This document shows, piece by piece, positions 26,704 to 34,519 of a stretch of 64,000 nt of DNA (positions within the stretch are counted from its first letter, which is position 1; every line of letters starts with the position of its first letter). This stretch comes from Granulicella sp. WH15 (GTDB taxonomy: Bacteria; Acidobacteriota; Terriglobia; Terriglobales; Acidobacteriaceae), in assembly GCF_009914315.1 (NCBI RefSeq), contig NZ_CP042596.1:4588001-4652000 (forward strand), written 5' to 3'. A program made the translations under genes and the position numbers. The notes below the pieces were generated by a model that worked only from the letters and a program-made list of their open reading frames with translations, did no database searches and was not told where the DNA came from.

Positions 26704-26783
26704 TTGCCTTTCACGCGAAGCGTCGAGAACCGCACGAAGTGCCGCCCGCCCGGCGTTAGGGCGCTTTTGCTGTTGCTTCTGGT
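26704..26783. repeat. Family B repeat between nadD and rsfS
   Basis: A full family B copy: CCTTTCACGCGAAGCGTCGA, GAACC, GCACGAAGTGC, CGCCCGCCCGGCGTTAGGGC, GCTTTTGCTGTTGCTTCTGG. It lies between genes on the same strand that are normally in one operon, so it may separate or attenuate transcription. Confidence 0.88.
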
Positions 26784-26826
26784 GTGTGGTTCGGCGACGC
26801 TATACGATAGAGAACTAAGGAGCATC

Positions 26827-27411
26827 ATGCCCTCAACCGAAAGCTACCAGCTTCTGCTCGCCGCCGCTGCCGCCTGCGAAGACAAGAAGGCCGAAGACAT
26901 CCGCATCCTCGCGCTCGACCCCTCCGAGAGCGCGTTGACGGACTACTTCCTCATCTGCAACGGCACCAACGACCGCCAGAACGTGGCCATCACCGACGAG
27001 ATCGAGATCCGGCTCAAGCGCGACTTCGGCGTCTATCCGACCTCGGTCGAAGGCCGCCGCCAGGGCGAGTGGATCCTGATGGACTATGTGGACTTCATCG
27101 TCCATGTCTTCTCCGCGGAGAAGCGCGCGCACTATGGTCTGGAGCGCCTGCGCAAGTCGGCCACGACCATCAGCGTCGCCGAGCTAAGCTCGGAGCTGAA
27201 GGCCCTGATCGACTCGACCCGGACCAAGACGGCCAAGCCCGTGGCGGCTAAGAAAACAGCCGCGAAGAAGGCCGTCGCCAAAAAGGCTGCCGTGAAGACT
27301 GTGGCTAAGAAAGCGGCCAAGAAAGCTCCGGCTAAAAAGGTCGTGGCGAAGAAGACCGTGGCGAAAAAAACTGCGAAGAAGGCCGCTAAAAAGACCTCCG
27401 CAAAGAAGTAA
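26827..27411 (+). CDS. rsfS: Ribosomal silencing factor RsfS with a histone-H1-like Lys/Ala-rich tail
   Basis: A 194-residue protein. Residues 1 to about 110 form the RsfS/Iojap domain (ALDPSESALTDYFLICNGTN, then WILMDYVDFIVHVF), which binds uL14 and blocks subunit joining in starvation. Residues 131-194 are an added low-complexity tail with 25 lysines in 64 positions, mainly AAKK/VAKK units, resembling histone H1-like tails. Most RsfS proteins end near 110-130 residues. ATG 26827 has AAGGAG upstream. The open frame to 26704 is repeat sequence. Confidence 0.93.
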   Translation: MPSTESYQLLLAAAAACEDKKAEDIRILALDPSESALTDYFLICNGTNDRQNVAITDEIEIRLKRDFGVYPTSVEGRRQGEWILMDYVDFIVHVFSAEKRAHYGLERLRKSATTISVAELSSELKALIDSTRTKTAKPVAAKKTAAKKAVAKKAAVKTVAKKAAKKAPAKKVVAKKTVAKKTAKKAAKKTSAKK

Positions 27412-27417
27412 ACCGCT

Positions 27418-27870
27418 GTGAAGATCATCCTGATGAGCATCCGCGAGGGCCGGCCCGCCAAGAACCGGGAGATGGCCGCCCTCGTCGATCTCTACCTGGG
27501 CCGCGCGGCTAAGTACTCGGCCACCGAGGCCCAGGTGACCTCCTCCGAGGCTGAGTTCTGGGCGTGGATCGAGCGCCAGTCCGCACGCACGCCAGCCGTT
27601 ACGATTCTTCTGGATTCGCGGGGCAAGCAGCTCAGCTCCGAGCAGCTTGCCGAGCGTTTTGGCCAGTTGCAGCGTGACTCCGCGCAGATGGTCGTGCTGG
27701 CCATCGGCCCGGCGGATGGCTGGTCCGACGCCAGCCACCGGCGCGCCTCGCAACTGCTCTCGCTCGGCCCGATGACGCTGCCGCACGAGCTGGCCCGCGT
27801 GGTGCTTGCCGAGCAGATCTACCGGGCGCTGACGATCCTCGCCGGGCATCCGTACCACTCCGGGCATTAG
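27418..27870 (+). CDS. rlmH: 23S rRNA (pseudouridine1915-N3)-methyltransferase RlmH
   Basis: A 150-residue SPOUT methyltransferase acting on helix 69 of 23S rRNA. The signatures are LDSRGKQLSSEQLAERF, VVLAIGPADGW and the knotted C-terminal block LGPMTLPHELARVVLAEQIY, then HPYHSGH. The GTG start at 27418 lies 6 bp after the rsfS stop, so the two are cotranscribed, matching their shared role on the large subunit. Confidence 0.95.
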   Translation: MKIILMSIREGRPAKNREMAALVDLYLGRAAKYSATEAQVTSSEAEFWAWIERQSARTPAVTILLDSRGKQLSSEQLAERFGQLQRDSAQMVVLAIGPADGWSDASHRRASQLLSLGPMTLPHELARVVLAEQIYRALTILAGHPYHSGH

Positions 27871-27889
27871 TCGTGTTCTCCTAGTGCCT

Positions 27890-28435
27890 ATGAGCACTCC
27901 GGAAACCGCGCGACGCGGCCTCATCCTTATCAATACCGGCCCCGGCAAGGGCAAGACCACCGCCGCTCTGGGCACCGCGATGCGCGCCCACGGCAACGGA
28001 ATGCGCGTGCTCTTTCTCCAGTTCCTCAAGGGCTCCTGGCACTACGGCGAGCTGGACGCTGCCCAGCAGCTTGGGCCGGACTTCGTCATCAAGCAGCTCG
28101 GCAAGGGCTTCGTGAAGGTGGGCGGAGCCGAGACCGACCCTGCCGACCTGAAGCTGGTCGAGGATGCCTGGGCCGAGTCCGCCGAGGCTATCTTATCCGG
28201 GGATTGGGATCTCGTGGTGCTGGACGAGATCAACTACGCCATCGGCTACAAGATGCTCGACCCCGAGCGCGTGGCCGAGGTGCTGCGGCAGAAACCGGAG
28301 ATGGTCCACGTCATCCTGACCGGGCGCAACGCCCACCCGCTGCTGGTGGAGCTGGCCGATACCGTGACCGAGATGCGCGAGGTAAAGCACGCATATCAAA
28401 AGGGGATTCTGGCGCAGCGGGGTATCGAGTTTTAG
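27890..28435 (+). CDS. cobO: Cob(I)yrinic acid a,c-diamide adenosyltransferase (CobA/BtuR type)
   Basis: A protein of about 181 residues that transfers the adenosyl group from ATP to corrinoid cobalt. The unusual P-loop GPGKGKTTAALGTAMRAHG is near the N-terminus. VLFLQFLKGSWHYGE, LVVLDEINYAIGYKML and VILTGRNAHPLLVELADTVT are characteristic of the BtuR/CobO family. The start is either ATG 27890 or GTG 27884, two codons earlier. No other cobalamin gene is in the window and no cobalamin riboswitch was seen upstream, so it may serve salvage. Confidence 0.92.
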   Translation: MSTPETARRGLILINTGPGKGKTTAALGTAMRAHGNGMRVLFLQFLKGSWHYGELDAAQQLGPDFVIKQLGKGFVKVGGAETDPADLKLVEDAWAESAEAILSGDWDLVVLDEINYAIGYKMLDPERVAEVLRQKPEMVHVILTGRNAHPLLVELADTVTEMREVKHAYQKGILAQRGIEF

Positions 28436-28510
28436 GCAAAAGCAACGGCAACAGCTCCCTCGCGCCGGGCGGGCGGCACTTCGTGCGGTTCTCGACGCTT
28501 CGCGTGGGAC
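28436..28510. repeat. Family B repeat after cobO
   Basis: A reverse-orientation family B copy begins directly after the cobO stop: GGCAAAAGCAACGGCAACAG, CCCTCGCGCCGGGCGGGCGG, GCACTTCGTGC, GGTTCTCGACGCTTCGCGTG. Confidence 0.88.
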
Positions 28511-28572
28511 AAGGCTATTCGGCTCGAGAACGACTACAATAAGAAGGTTTGGGAAGGGTAGCGGAGAAGCTC

Positions 28573-29430
28573 ATGAGCTGGTTCAAACGCGAAAACCACG
28601 CGATCATCAACGACGCCGAGAAGACCGTTCGCACCGAAGGCCTCTGGATCAAGTGCGGCAACTGCGGCCAGGCCATCTTCAAGGCCGACCTCGAAGCCAA
28701 CCTGCAGGTCTGTCCCAAGTGCGGCTTCTACTTCCGCTTCGACGCCCGCCACCGCATCGAGAACCTGCTCGAGCCCGGATACCAACTCGTCGACCTTGAG
28801 CTGCGGTCCACCGACCCGCTCCAGTTCACCGACCTGAAGCCCTATAAGAAGCGGCTCGCAGAAGCGCAGAAGAAGACCGGCCTCAACGACGCCATCATCA
28901 ACGCCATCGGCCACATGGGGCCGCACGCGGTAGTGCTCTCGGTCATGGAGTACAGCTTCATCGGCGGCAGCATGGGCGCGGTGGTCGGCGAGACTATTGC
29001 CCGAGCCATCGACCGGTCACTGGAGACCCGACACCCGCTCATCATCGTCTCGGCCTCGGGCGGCGCGCGCATGATGGAGGGCATCGCCAGCCTGATGCAG
29101 CTCGCAAAAATCTCCGCTGGACTGGCGCGCCTGGACGACGCGGGTATTCCCTACATCTCGCTGATGACCGACCCCACCACCGGCGGCGTCACGGCCAGCT
29201 TCGCCATGCTGGGCGATCTGAACATCGCCGAACCGGGAGCACTGATCGGCTTCGCCGGGCCGCGTGTGATTGAGCAGACCATCCGGCAGAAGCTCCCGGA
29301 GGGCTTTCAGCGGTCGGAGTTTCTGCTGGAGCACGGATTCCTCGACGCGGTGGTCGAGCGCAAGGATCTGAAGTCGTACCTGGTGCGTGCGCTGGGCTGG
29401 ATGACCAACGCCCAGGAGGGCGCTGCTTAG
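28573..29430 (+). CDS. accD: Acetyl-CoA carboxylase carboxyltransferase subunit beta
   Basis: A 285-residue beta subunit that transfers the carboxyl group from carboxybiotin to acetyl-CoA with AccA. The N-terminal zinc ribbon has C28, C31, C47 and C50 (C-x2-C-x15-C-x2-C). The crotonase-like core shows FIGGSMGAVVGETIARAI, IIVSASGGARMMEGIASLMQ, ISLMTDPTTGGVTASFAMLG and the acyl-CoA pocket IGFAGPRVIEQT. ATG 28573 follows GGAG by 7 bp. AccA and folC, often nearby, are not in the window. Confidence 0.96.
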   Translation: MSWFKRENHAIINDAEKTVRTEGLWIKCGNCGQAIFKADLEANLQVCPKCGFYFRFDARHRIENLLEPGYQLVDLELRSTDPLQFTDLKPYKKRLAEAQKKTGLNDAIINAIGHMGPHAVVLSVMEYSFIGGSMGAVVGETIARAIDRSLETRHPLIIVSASGGARMMEGIASLMQLAKISAGLARLDDAGIPYISLMTDPTTGGVTASFAMLGDLNIAEPGALIGFAGPRVIEQTIRQKLPEGFQRSEFLLEHGFLDAVVERKDLKSYLVRALGWMTNAQEGAA

Positions 29431-29440
29431 GCAGAGATTC

Positions 29441-29758
29441 CTAGCCGCGCTTAGCCTTGCCGCGCATCCACAGCATCCCCAGGTAGCTGAGCGAGAATAT
29501 CCCGACCGCAGCGCCTACCGGCACTCCCAGACGGCGGTAGCTGTCCGCGTAGTCCAGCGCGGCGGCTCCGGTGTGGTGGCCACCCGTGTTGTAGAAGAGG
29601 ATGAAGAAGATTCCGCAGAAGGTCGCCGCGAAGAAGGCGGCCATTCCCGCCGCCAACCCCATCAACAGGCTGGCGAACCAGCCCAGGCCGTTGAGCGGAA
29701 CGCCAAAGAGATAGCCGGCGGCAAAGGTTCTGGGCGTGTTTTCGTGAGCAAGTGCCAT
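29441..29758 (-). CDS. Small membrane protein of unknown function
   Basis: A 105-residue protein with two or three hydrophobic segments: about residues 25-42 (LGWFASLLMGLAAGMAAFF), 43-56 (a weaker ATFCGIFFILFY) and 77-95 (VPVGAAVGIFSLSYLGMLWM). It ends in a basic RGKAKRG tail, predicted cytoplasmic. It is convergent with accD and divergent from the next gene (21 bp apart). I do not recognise it. Confidence 0.65.
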   Translation of the reverse strand: MALAHENTPRTFAAGYLFGVPLNGLGWFASLLMGLAAGMAAFFAATFCGIFFILFYNTGGHHTGAAALDYADSYRRLGVPVGAAVGIFSLSYLGMLWMRGKAKRG

Positions 29759-29779
29759 TGCAGTTTAGAATAAACCCTT

Positions 29780-30571
29780 ATGGCTGAAATCGTGCAGCAT
29801 GGACTGATTCGAGCCGCGGAAGTAGCCCGGCAGACCGCCACCCGTCAGGCGGCTAACGGCGTTGTTTACGGCAGTTTTGGCGAGACCGAGGTGACCGAGC
29901 AGGACCTGAACCGTATGGTGCAGGCTGTGCCCTCGGCCATTGCGGCGGCGCTCGGCGGCAAGGCCTACTACTTCGTCCCGCTGGCTCTGGCCGAGGCTCT
30001 GCCGGAGCCGCAGCGCAGCGACGAGACCATGATCGCGTCAGCCTACACGTCCGCCCTGGGCGATGAGGCCATCTGCCACCGCAACGTGAAGCTGGGCGAC
30101 ACCGAGGGCGTCTTCATCTCGACCCGCGTCGTCAACGACCGTTTTGCGCTGGCCTTCGAGTTCTTCATCAACGTGGGCCACGCCTTTGTGGACGCGGCCG
30201 GGGTGCCGGAGCGCTTCAGCGAGCTGGCGTGGTCGCAGGTGCTGGCCGAAGTTCGCGGCGAGACCAGCCAGGACGCCTTCGAACACCGGAATCAGGCCTA
30301 TACCGCTCCCGCCAGTCGCAAGGATGGTGCTAAGGCTGAGGTAAAGGTCGATGAGAAGGCTAAGCTAAGCTTTGTCGAGGCTGCGTTTTCGGACTCCCTC
30401 GCCATCTACCTGCTCTCACTGGCCGTCGACTTCGACTACTCGGAGCTGCGGGAGCGGGAGTATCCGCTGCTGGCCCCGGCGGCGCTGGCCGCCCGTCTGC
30501 GCCTGGTAGCCGAGCTGTTTCCCCCCAACCAGGGCTATGAGTTCTCCATCCGCTACCGCCGCCGCGCTTAA
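29780..30571 (+). CDS. Conserved-looking protein of unknown function
   Basis: A 263-residue soluble protein without a signal peptide. It begins MAEIVQHGLIRAAEVARQTA and has an alpha/beta look, with hydrophobic strands such as KAYYFVPLALAEAL and RFALAFEFFINVGHAFVD. A short Lys/Glu-rich linker (about residues 176-195) separates two parts. The second part (LSFVEAAFSDSLAIYLLSLA, then PPNQGYEFSIRYRRRA) reads like a helical C-terminal domain. Coding is supported by length and composition; the function is not recognised. Confidence 0.65.
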   Translation: MAEIVQHGLIRAAEVARQTATRQAANGVVYGSFGETEVTEQDLNRMVQAVPSAIAAALGGKAYYFVPLALAEALPEPQRSDETMIASAYTSALGDEAICHRNVKLGDTEGVFISTRVVNDRFALAFEFFINVGHAFVDAAGVPERFSELAWSQVLAEVRGETSQDAFEHRNQAYTAPASRKDGAKAEVKVDEKAKLSFVEAAFSDSLAIYLLSLAVDFDYSELREREYPLLAPAALAARLRLVAELFPPNQGYEFSIRYRRRA

Positions 30572-30572
30572 G

Positions 30573-30718
30573 CGCTTCGTGCCGTTCTTGGGGCGGTATG
30601 GGTAGGATGATCTTCTGAGGGCCTCCCGCTGGTCGGCAGCGAGCGATCTTCACTGCCGACCAGCGGGAGGCCCCATGCTTACAATCTCCCCATGCAGCCC
30701 CGAGAACGGCACGAAGTG
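30573..30718. repeat. 21-bp perfect inverted repeat (family C) plus family B half
   Basis: This gap between convergent genes holds the most perfect family C copy. The 21-bp arms at 30619-30639 and 30653-30673 begin GGGCCTCCCGCTGGTCGG and are separated by 13 bp. It is flanked by CGCTTCGTGCCGTTCTTGGG (30574 on) and CCGAGAACGGCACGAAGTGC (30699-30718), which touches the ruvA stop codon. Confidence 0.92.
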
Positions 30719-31318
30719 CTACCGGATGCAGCCCATGGCCGCACGGAAGAGTCCCTCGAAGCTGCCTGTGACTGCGGGGTCGCGGGCAATCGCCGTCTCG
30801 ACTGCCTTCTGGGCCACGGCGCGGGCGTAGCCCAGGTTCACCAGCGCGGAGAGGGCGTCGTCGCCCACTGGTCCGTGGCTTAGAACCGGGGTGGCGGCGG
30901 GCAGCGCGGTGGCCAGGTCGTCCAGCTTGTCCTTCAGCTCCAGCACCACGCGCTCGGCCGTCTTCTTGCCGATGCCGGGAATCTTTGTCAACGAGGCATG
31001 GTCGCTGGCCCGGATCGCCGCGATCAGCCGGTCGGCGGCGATGCCGCTCAGCACCGTGATCGCCAGCTTGGGACCGATGCCGGAGATGGTGAGCAGCCGC
31101 TCGAAGAGCCGCTTCTCCTGCGTCTCGGCGAAGCCGAAGAGGGCGAGCTGGTCTTCGGCCACCTTGGTGAAGATGTGCAGGCGCGCCTCTTCTCCCTCGT
31201 TCGGCAGCGCGGTATAAGTCGCCACCGAGATGGCAACGTCATAGCCCACACCGGCGCACTCGACGATGGCCTGGTTGGGAGACTTCGAGATCAGGCGTCC
31301 GCGCAGGTGAGCAATCAT
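30719..31318 (-). CDS. ruvA: Holliday junction branch migration protein RuvA
   Basis: A 199-residue protein that tetramerises on four-way junctions and loads RuvB. The N-terminal OB fold (MIAHLRGRLISKSPNQAIVE, then GVGYDVAISVAT) is followed by two helix-hairpin-helix motifs (LLTISGIGPKLAITVLSG and LTKIPGIGKKTAERVVLELK). The C-terminal RuvB-binding helices include DDALSALVNLGYARAVAQKA. ruvB and ruvC are not adjacent. Confidence 0.96.
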   Translation of the reverse strand: MIAHLRGRLISKSPNQAIVECAGVGYDVAISVATYTALPNEGEEARLHIFTKVAEDQLALFGFAETQEKRLFERLLTISGIGPKLAITVLSGIAADRLIAAIRASDHASLTKIPGIGKKTAERVVLELKDKLDDLATALPAATPVLSHGPVGDDALSALVNLGYARAVAQKAVETAIARDPAVTGSFEGLFRAAMGCIR

Positions 31319-31344
31319 GTCTTGATTGTAGTAGCCCTATTCAA

Positions 31345-31428
31345 AACAAAAGCAAAAGCGCCCTCACGCCGGGCGGGCGGTACTTCGTACCGTTCTCGAC
31401 GCTTCGCGTAGAAGCAAAGGCTTCGGGG
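31345..31428. repeat. Family B repeat with compensatory arm change
   Basis: AAAACAAAAGCAAAAGCGCC, CTCACGCCGGGCGGGCGG, then GGTACTTCGTACC, TTCTCGACGCTTCGCGTAGA. The palindrome uses GTAC arms in place of GCAC/GTGC. Confidence 0.88.
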
Positions 31429-32565
31429 CTACAGGTTCGCGATCATGGCCGCGAGCAGGGCTGTGCGCGGGACCAGCTCGGCGGCGATGATGTGTTCATG
31501 GGCCGCATGGGCTCCCGCACCGACCGCACCCATGCCGTCGAGCGTGGGCACGCCGAGCGCGGCGGTAAAGTTGCCGTCCGAGCCGCCGCCGGTTGCGGCC
31601 TCGTCCAACTCGAAGCCCAGCCCGGCGGCCAGCCTTCGCGCCTGGCGGAAGAGCCGGATGGTGCCCGCTTTGCGCTCCATCGGCGGGCGGTTGATGCCGC
31701 CGGTCAGCTCCAGTTTGCACGACGGATCGGTGGCGCGCAGGCCGCGCAGTTGGCGCTCGATGAGGCGGGCGTCGGCGGCGCGGGCGATCCGGACGTCGAT
31801 CTCCACGGTGCACTCGGCGGCGATGACGTTCGAGCGCGTGCCGCCCTCGATGACGCCGCAGTTGACGGTGAGGCCCCGCGAGAGATCGGTGAAGGCCGAG
31901 ATAATCTCGATCTGGCGGGCCGCCTCGCGTATGGCCGAGTGGCCGCTCTCGAAATCGACCCCGCTGTGGGCGGCGACGCCGGTGACCCGCAGGTTATAGT
32001 TGCCGACGCCTTTGCGGGCGGTCTTGTAGGCCAGGCCCTGCGCTGGTTCCAACACGAAGACCGCTTCAGCTTCGAGCGCCACCCGCTCGGTGATGTGGCG
32101 GGAGACCGGGCTGCCGACCTCCTCGTCGGAGACCAGCAGAAACTGGACGGGGCGTGATAACTTCTGCTCTTGCAGGCACTTGATGGCGGCCAGCGCCATC
32201 ACCACCCCGGCCTTCATGTCCAGCACGCCGGGACCGTAAAGGCGGCCGTCCTGCTCGCGCCACGGCATTTGGGTCAGCGTACCCAGGCTCCAGACCGTGT
32301 CCAGATGGCCCAGCAGCAGCACCGGACGGCCCGTGCGGGGGCCGAAGCAGAGTTTGAGAATGTTTCCGAACTCCTTCTGTTTGTGAAGCTTGACACGCCC
32401 CTTCAATTCCCTGGCCCAGCCCGCGACCAGGGCTGCGGCGGCATTGACGGCGGCGCGGTCTTCGCTGGGCGATTCCACCTCAACCAGTTCGCGGAGGTGC
32501 TGTTCGATCCAACCCGAGTGAGCGGCGGCGGCGGTGGCAAGGGCTTGCAGGGTCATCTTCGTCAT
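31429..32565 (-). CDS. M20 family metallopeptidase (carboxypeptidase G2-like)
   Basis: A 378-residue di-zinc hydrolase. The metal ligand and catalytic blocks are LLLGHLDTVW (first His and catalytic Asp), GPGVLDMKAGVVMALAA (bridging Asp), SDEEVGS (catalytic Glu and Glu ligand) and GAHAAHEHI (last His). Overall it resembles carboxypeptidase G2/ArgE-type enzymes that cut terminal glutamate or acyl-amino acids. There is no signal peptide, so it is probably cytoplasmic. It is divergent from lpxC. Confidence 0.92.
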   Translation of the reverse strand: MTKMTLQALATAAAAHSGWIEQHLRELVEVESPSEDRAAVNAAAALVAGWARELKGRVKLHKQKEFGNILKLCFGPRTGRPVLLLGHLDTVWSLGTLTQMPWREQDGRLYGPGVLDMKAGVVMALAAIKCLQEQKLSRPVQFLLVSDEEVGSPVSRHITERVALEAEAVFVLEPAQGLAYKTARKGVGNYNLRVTGVAAHSGVDFESGHSAIREAARQIEIISAFTDLSRGLTVNCGVIEGGTRSNVIAAECTVEIDVRIARAADARLIERQLRGLRATDPSCKLELTGGINRPPMERKAGTIRLFRQARRLAAGLGFELDEAATGGGSDGNFTAALGVPTLDGMGAVGAGAHAAHEHIIAAELVPRTALLAAMIANL

Positions 32566-32676
32566 CGTATCCCACCCCCGTGTCAGAGGTGGTTCCGTGG
32601 CCTCGTCTGTGGCTTTTTTGCCACACCCACGGGCATCGGTGCTGGGATAATCTGGCTCCGTAGGAGAACGATACTG

Positions 32677-33600
32677 GTGCAGGGTTCAGCTCACCTGGAG
32701 CAGACAATCCGGTCGGAGATCAGCTTTGCGGGCGTGGGGCTGCATAGCGGCGCGCCGGTCTCCATGCGGCTGGTACCGGCTCCGGCGGGTTCGGGAATCG
32801 TCTTCCGCCGCACCGATCTGGACAACTTCGAGATTCCCGCGACCGGGCGCAACGTCGCCAAGGTGAGCTATGCCACCTCGCTGATGCGGCAGTCGGTACT
32901 GATCCAGACCACCGAGCATCTGCTCTCCGCCCTTATCGGCTTTGGCGTCGATAACGTGATCGTCGAGGTGGATAACCTCGAGGTCCCGATCCTCGACGGC
33001 TCGGCCCTGCCGTACGTGCAGGCCTTCCAGACGACGGGGCTGAAGCAGCAGCGGCGGCGGCGCGAGTACCTGAAGATTTTGAAGGAAGTCGAGGTGCGGG
33101 AGGGGTCGAAGTTTATCGGCGTCTATCCCGGCGACGGCTACCGGATCGACTACGCGATTGATTTTCCCGCGCCTATCGGCAGCGAGACCTTTACCGGCAA
33201 CCTGGCCACGGGCGACTATGTGCGCTGGATCGCGCCCGCCCGCACCTTCGGGTTCAAGGAAGACGAGCCGATGCTGCGGGATATGGGGCTGATTCGCGGG
33301 GCGTCGGACCAGTGCGCCATCATCCTGAACCGGCAGGGCGTACTGAACGGCCCGCTGCGGTTTGCCGATGAGTTTGTGCGGCATAAGGTGCTGGATCTGA
33401 TCGGCGACCTGGCGCTGGCGGGGCGGCGGATTCAGGGCCGCGTGGTGGCCGAGCGCGCCGGTCACGCGATGCACACGGCGCTGGTGCAGCGGCTGATGCG
33501 GGATCGCTCGGCCTGGGAGCTGGCACACGGATACGATGAGGTTCCAGAGACGGCGCAGGATGAGGCGATGGTCCGGGGCCTGCTGCCGGTCCACGCCTAA
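32677..33600 (+). CDS. lpxC: UDP-3-O-acyl-N-acetylglucosamine deacetylase LpxC
   Basis: This 307-residue zinc enzyme catalyses the committed step of lipid A synthesis. Zinc ligands are H81 (TTEHLLSAL), H236 and D240 (VRHKVLDLIGDL); H263 (AGH) is the general acid. ISFAGVGLHSG opens the first domain and LDGSALPYV is conserved. GTG 32677 lies downstream of TAGGAG and starts two residues before the family N-terminus; no nearby ATG is in frame. The open frame further upstream is antisense to the peptidase. It shows that the organism makes LPS-type lipid A. Confidence 0.95.
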   Translation: MQGSAHLEQTIRSEISFAGVGLHSGAPVSMRLVPAPAGSGIVFRRTDLDNFEIPATGRNVAKVSYATSLMRQSVLIQTTEHLLSALIGFGVDNVIVEVDNLEVPILDGSALPYVQAFQTTGLKQQRRRREYLKILKEVEVREGSKFIGVYPGDGYRIDYAIDFPAPIGSETFTGNLATGDYVRWIAPARTFGFKEDEPMLRDMGLIRGASDQCAIILNRQGVLNGPLRFADEFVRHKVLDLIGDLALAGRRIQGRVVAERAGHAMHTALVQRLMRDRSAWELAHGYDEVPETAQDEAMVRGLLPVHA

Positions 33601-33603
33601 ACC

Positions 33604-34080
33604 ATGCTGGCGGCGGTGGCTCTGGGGTCGAATCTTGCCTCGCGCTTTGGGGAGCGGGAGGAGAACCTGCGGACGGCGGTTGAGCGAGTCTGTTCGCTGG
33701 GGAGCGTGGTGGCCGTCTCCAGTTTTTTCGATACGGAGCCGGTGGGGTATCTGGATCAGCCACGGTTTTTGAATGGGGCGTTGCTGCTGGAGACGGAGCT
33801 TGCGCCGATTGCTCTGCTGCGGGGACTGTTGGCGATTGAAGCCGAGATGGGGCGGCGGCGGGATCTGGTGGTGGCCAAGGGGCCTCGGGTGATTGATCTG
33901 GATCTGCTGCTGGTGGACGGGGTGGTGGTGGATACGCCGGAGCTGATGCTGCCGCATCCGGCGCTGGCCGAGAGGGCGTTTGTGCTGGAGCCGCTGGCGG
34001 AGATTGCGCCGGGGTGGGTGCATCCGGTGACAGGGCGAACCGTGGTGGAGATGTTGGCGGCGCTGCACGCGAAGCAGTAA
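33604..34080 (+). CDS. folK: 2-amino-4-hydroxy-6-hydroxymethyldihydropteridine pyrophosphokinase
   Basis: A 158-residue folate-pathway kinase that pyrophosphorylates the pterin before DHPS. The family signatures are VALGSNLASRFGEREENLRT, the pterin-binding SSFFDTEPVGYLDQPRFLNG, and GPRVIDLDLLLVDG with the two magnesium-binding aspartates. It starts 3 bp after the lpxC stop, so they are cotranscribed. The last codons (AKQ) and TAA stop coincide with the start of a dispersed repeat. Confidence 0.95.
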   Translation: MLAAVALGSNLASRFGEREENLRTAVERVCSLGSVVAVSSFFDTEPVGYLDQPRFLNGALLLETELAPIALLRGLLAIEAEMGRRRDLVVAKGPRVIDLDLLLVDGVVVDTPELMLPHPALAERAFVLEPLAEIAPGWVHPVTGRTVVEMLAALHAKQ

Positions 34081-34460
34081 AAAGGCGTGTTAATGCCCGC
34101 CCTCCGCGCAGGAGGCCGGTTCGGCAGTACGGGTTTGCGGCAGGGATAGGTCGGGCCTTCAGCGCTTGTCGTTCCTACTCATACAGTTACCTAGGGCTTT
34201 GCCCTAGGCTGGTATAGAGCGCGCCTTCAGCGCTTTTTTCGGATCGAAGGATTTGTGATTGGGTTGAAGAAAGCATATTTCGGGGCTGAAGCCCGGACCT
34301 ACCCCCAGAAGCAACAGCAAAGACAAGGGCAAAAGCAGAAGCAGATTCCTCCGCTTCGCTCCTGAATGACAACCAAGAAGACAAGCAACGGCAAAAGCAA
34401 GAACGGTCAACAGCAAAGGCAAAGGCAAGAACAGGTAACGGCAAAGATGGTGAAGGGGCA
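34062..34460. repeat. Composite repeat C-A-D plus CAACGGCAAAG low-complexity tract
   Basis: The 440-bp gap after folK has no gene. It begins in the folK 3' end (GCGAAGCAGTAAAAAGGCGT), continues with the reversed CGCCCGCCCTCCGCGCAGGAGG-type block, a degenerate family A part (CGGGGCTGAAGCCCGGACCT at about 34283), family D (CCTCCGCTTCGCTCCTGAAT) and a long imperfect tract of AAAGGCAAAGGCAAGAAC-like units. A Lys/Gln-rich frame through the tract is rejected as coding. Confidence 0.85.
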
Positions 34461-34467
34461 GAAGAAA

Positions 34468-34496
34468 GATCCAGGCATGAGCCTGGATCTCTTTTT
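34468..34496. terminator. Bidirectional terminator downstream of the OmpA-like gene
   Basis: A perfect 9-bp stem, GATCCAGGC / GCCTGGATC, with loop ATGA. It is followed on the plus strand by TCTTTTT and on the minus strand by TTTCTTC. It lies 24 bp after the OmpA-like gene's stop (minus strand). Confidence 0.85.
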
Positions 34497-34519
34497 CGTG
34501 TTGGTGTTCCCTGCTTGGT

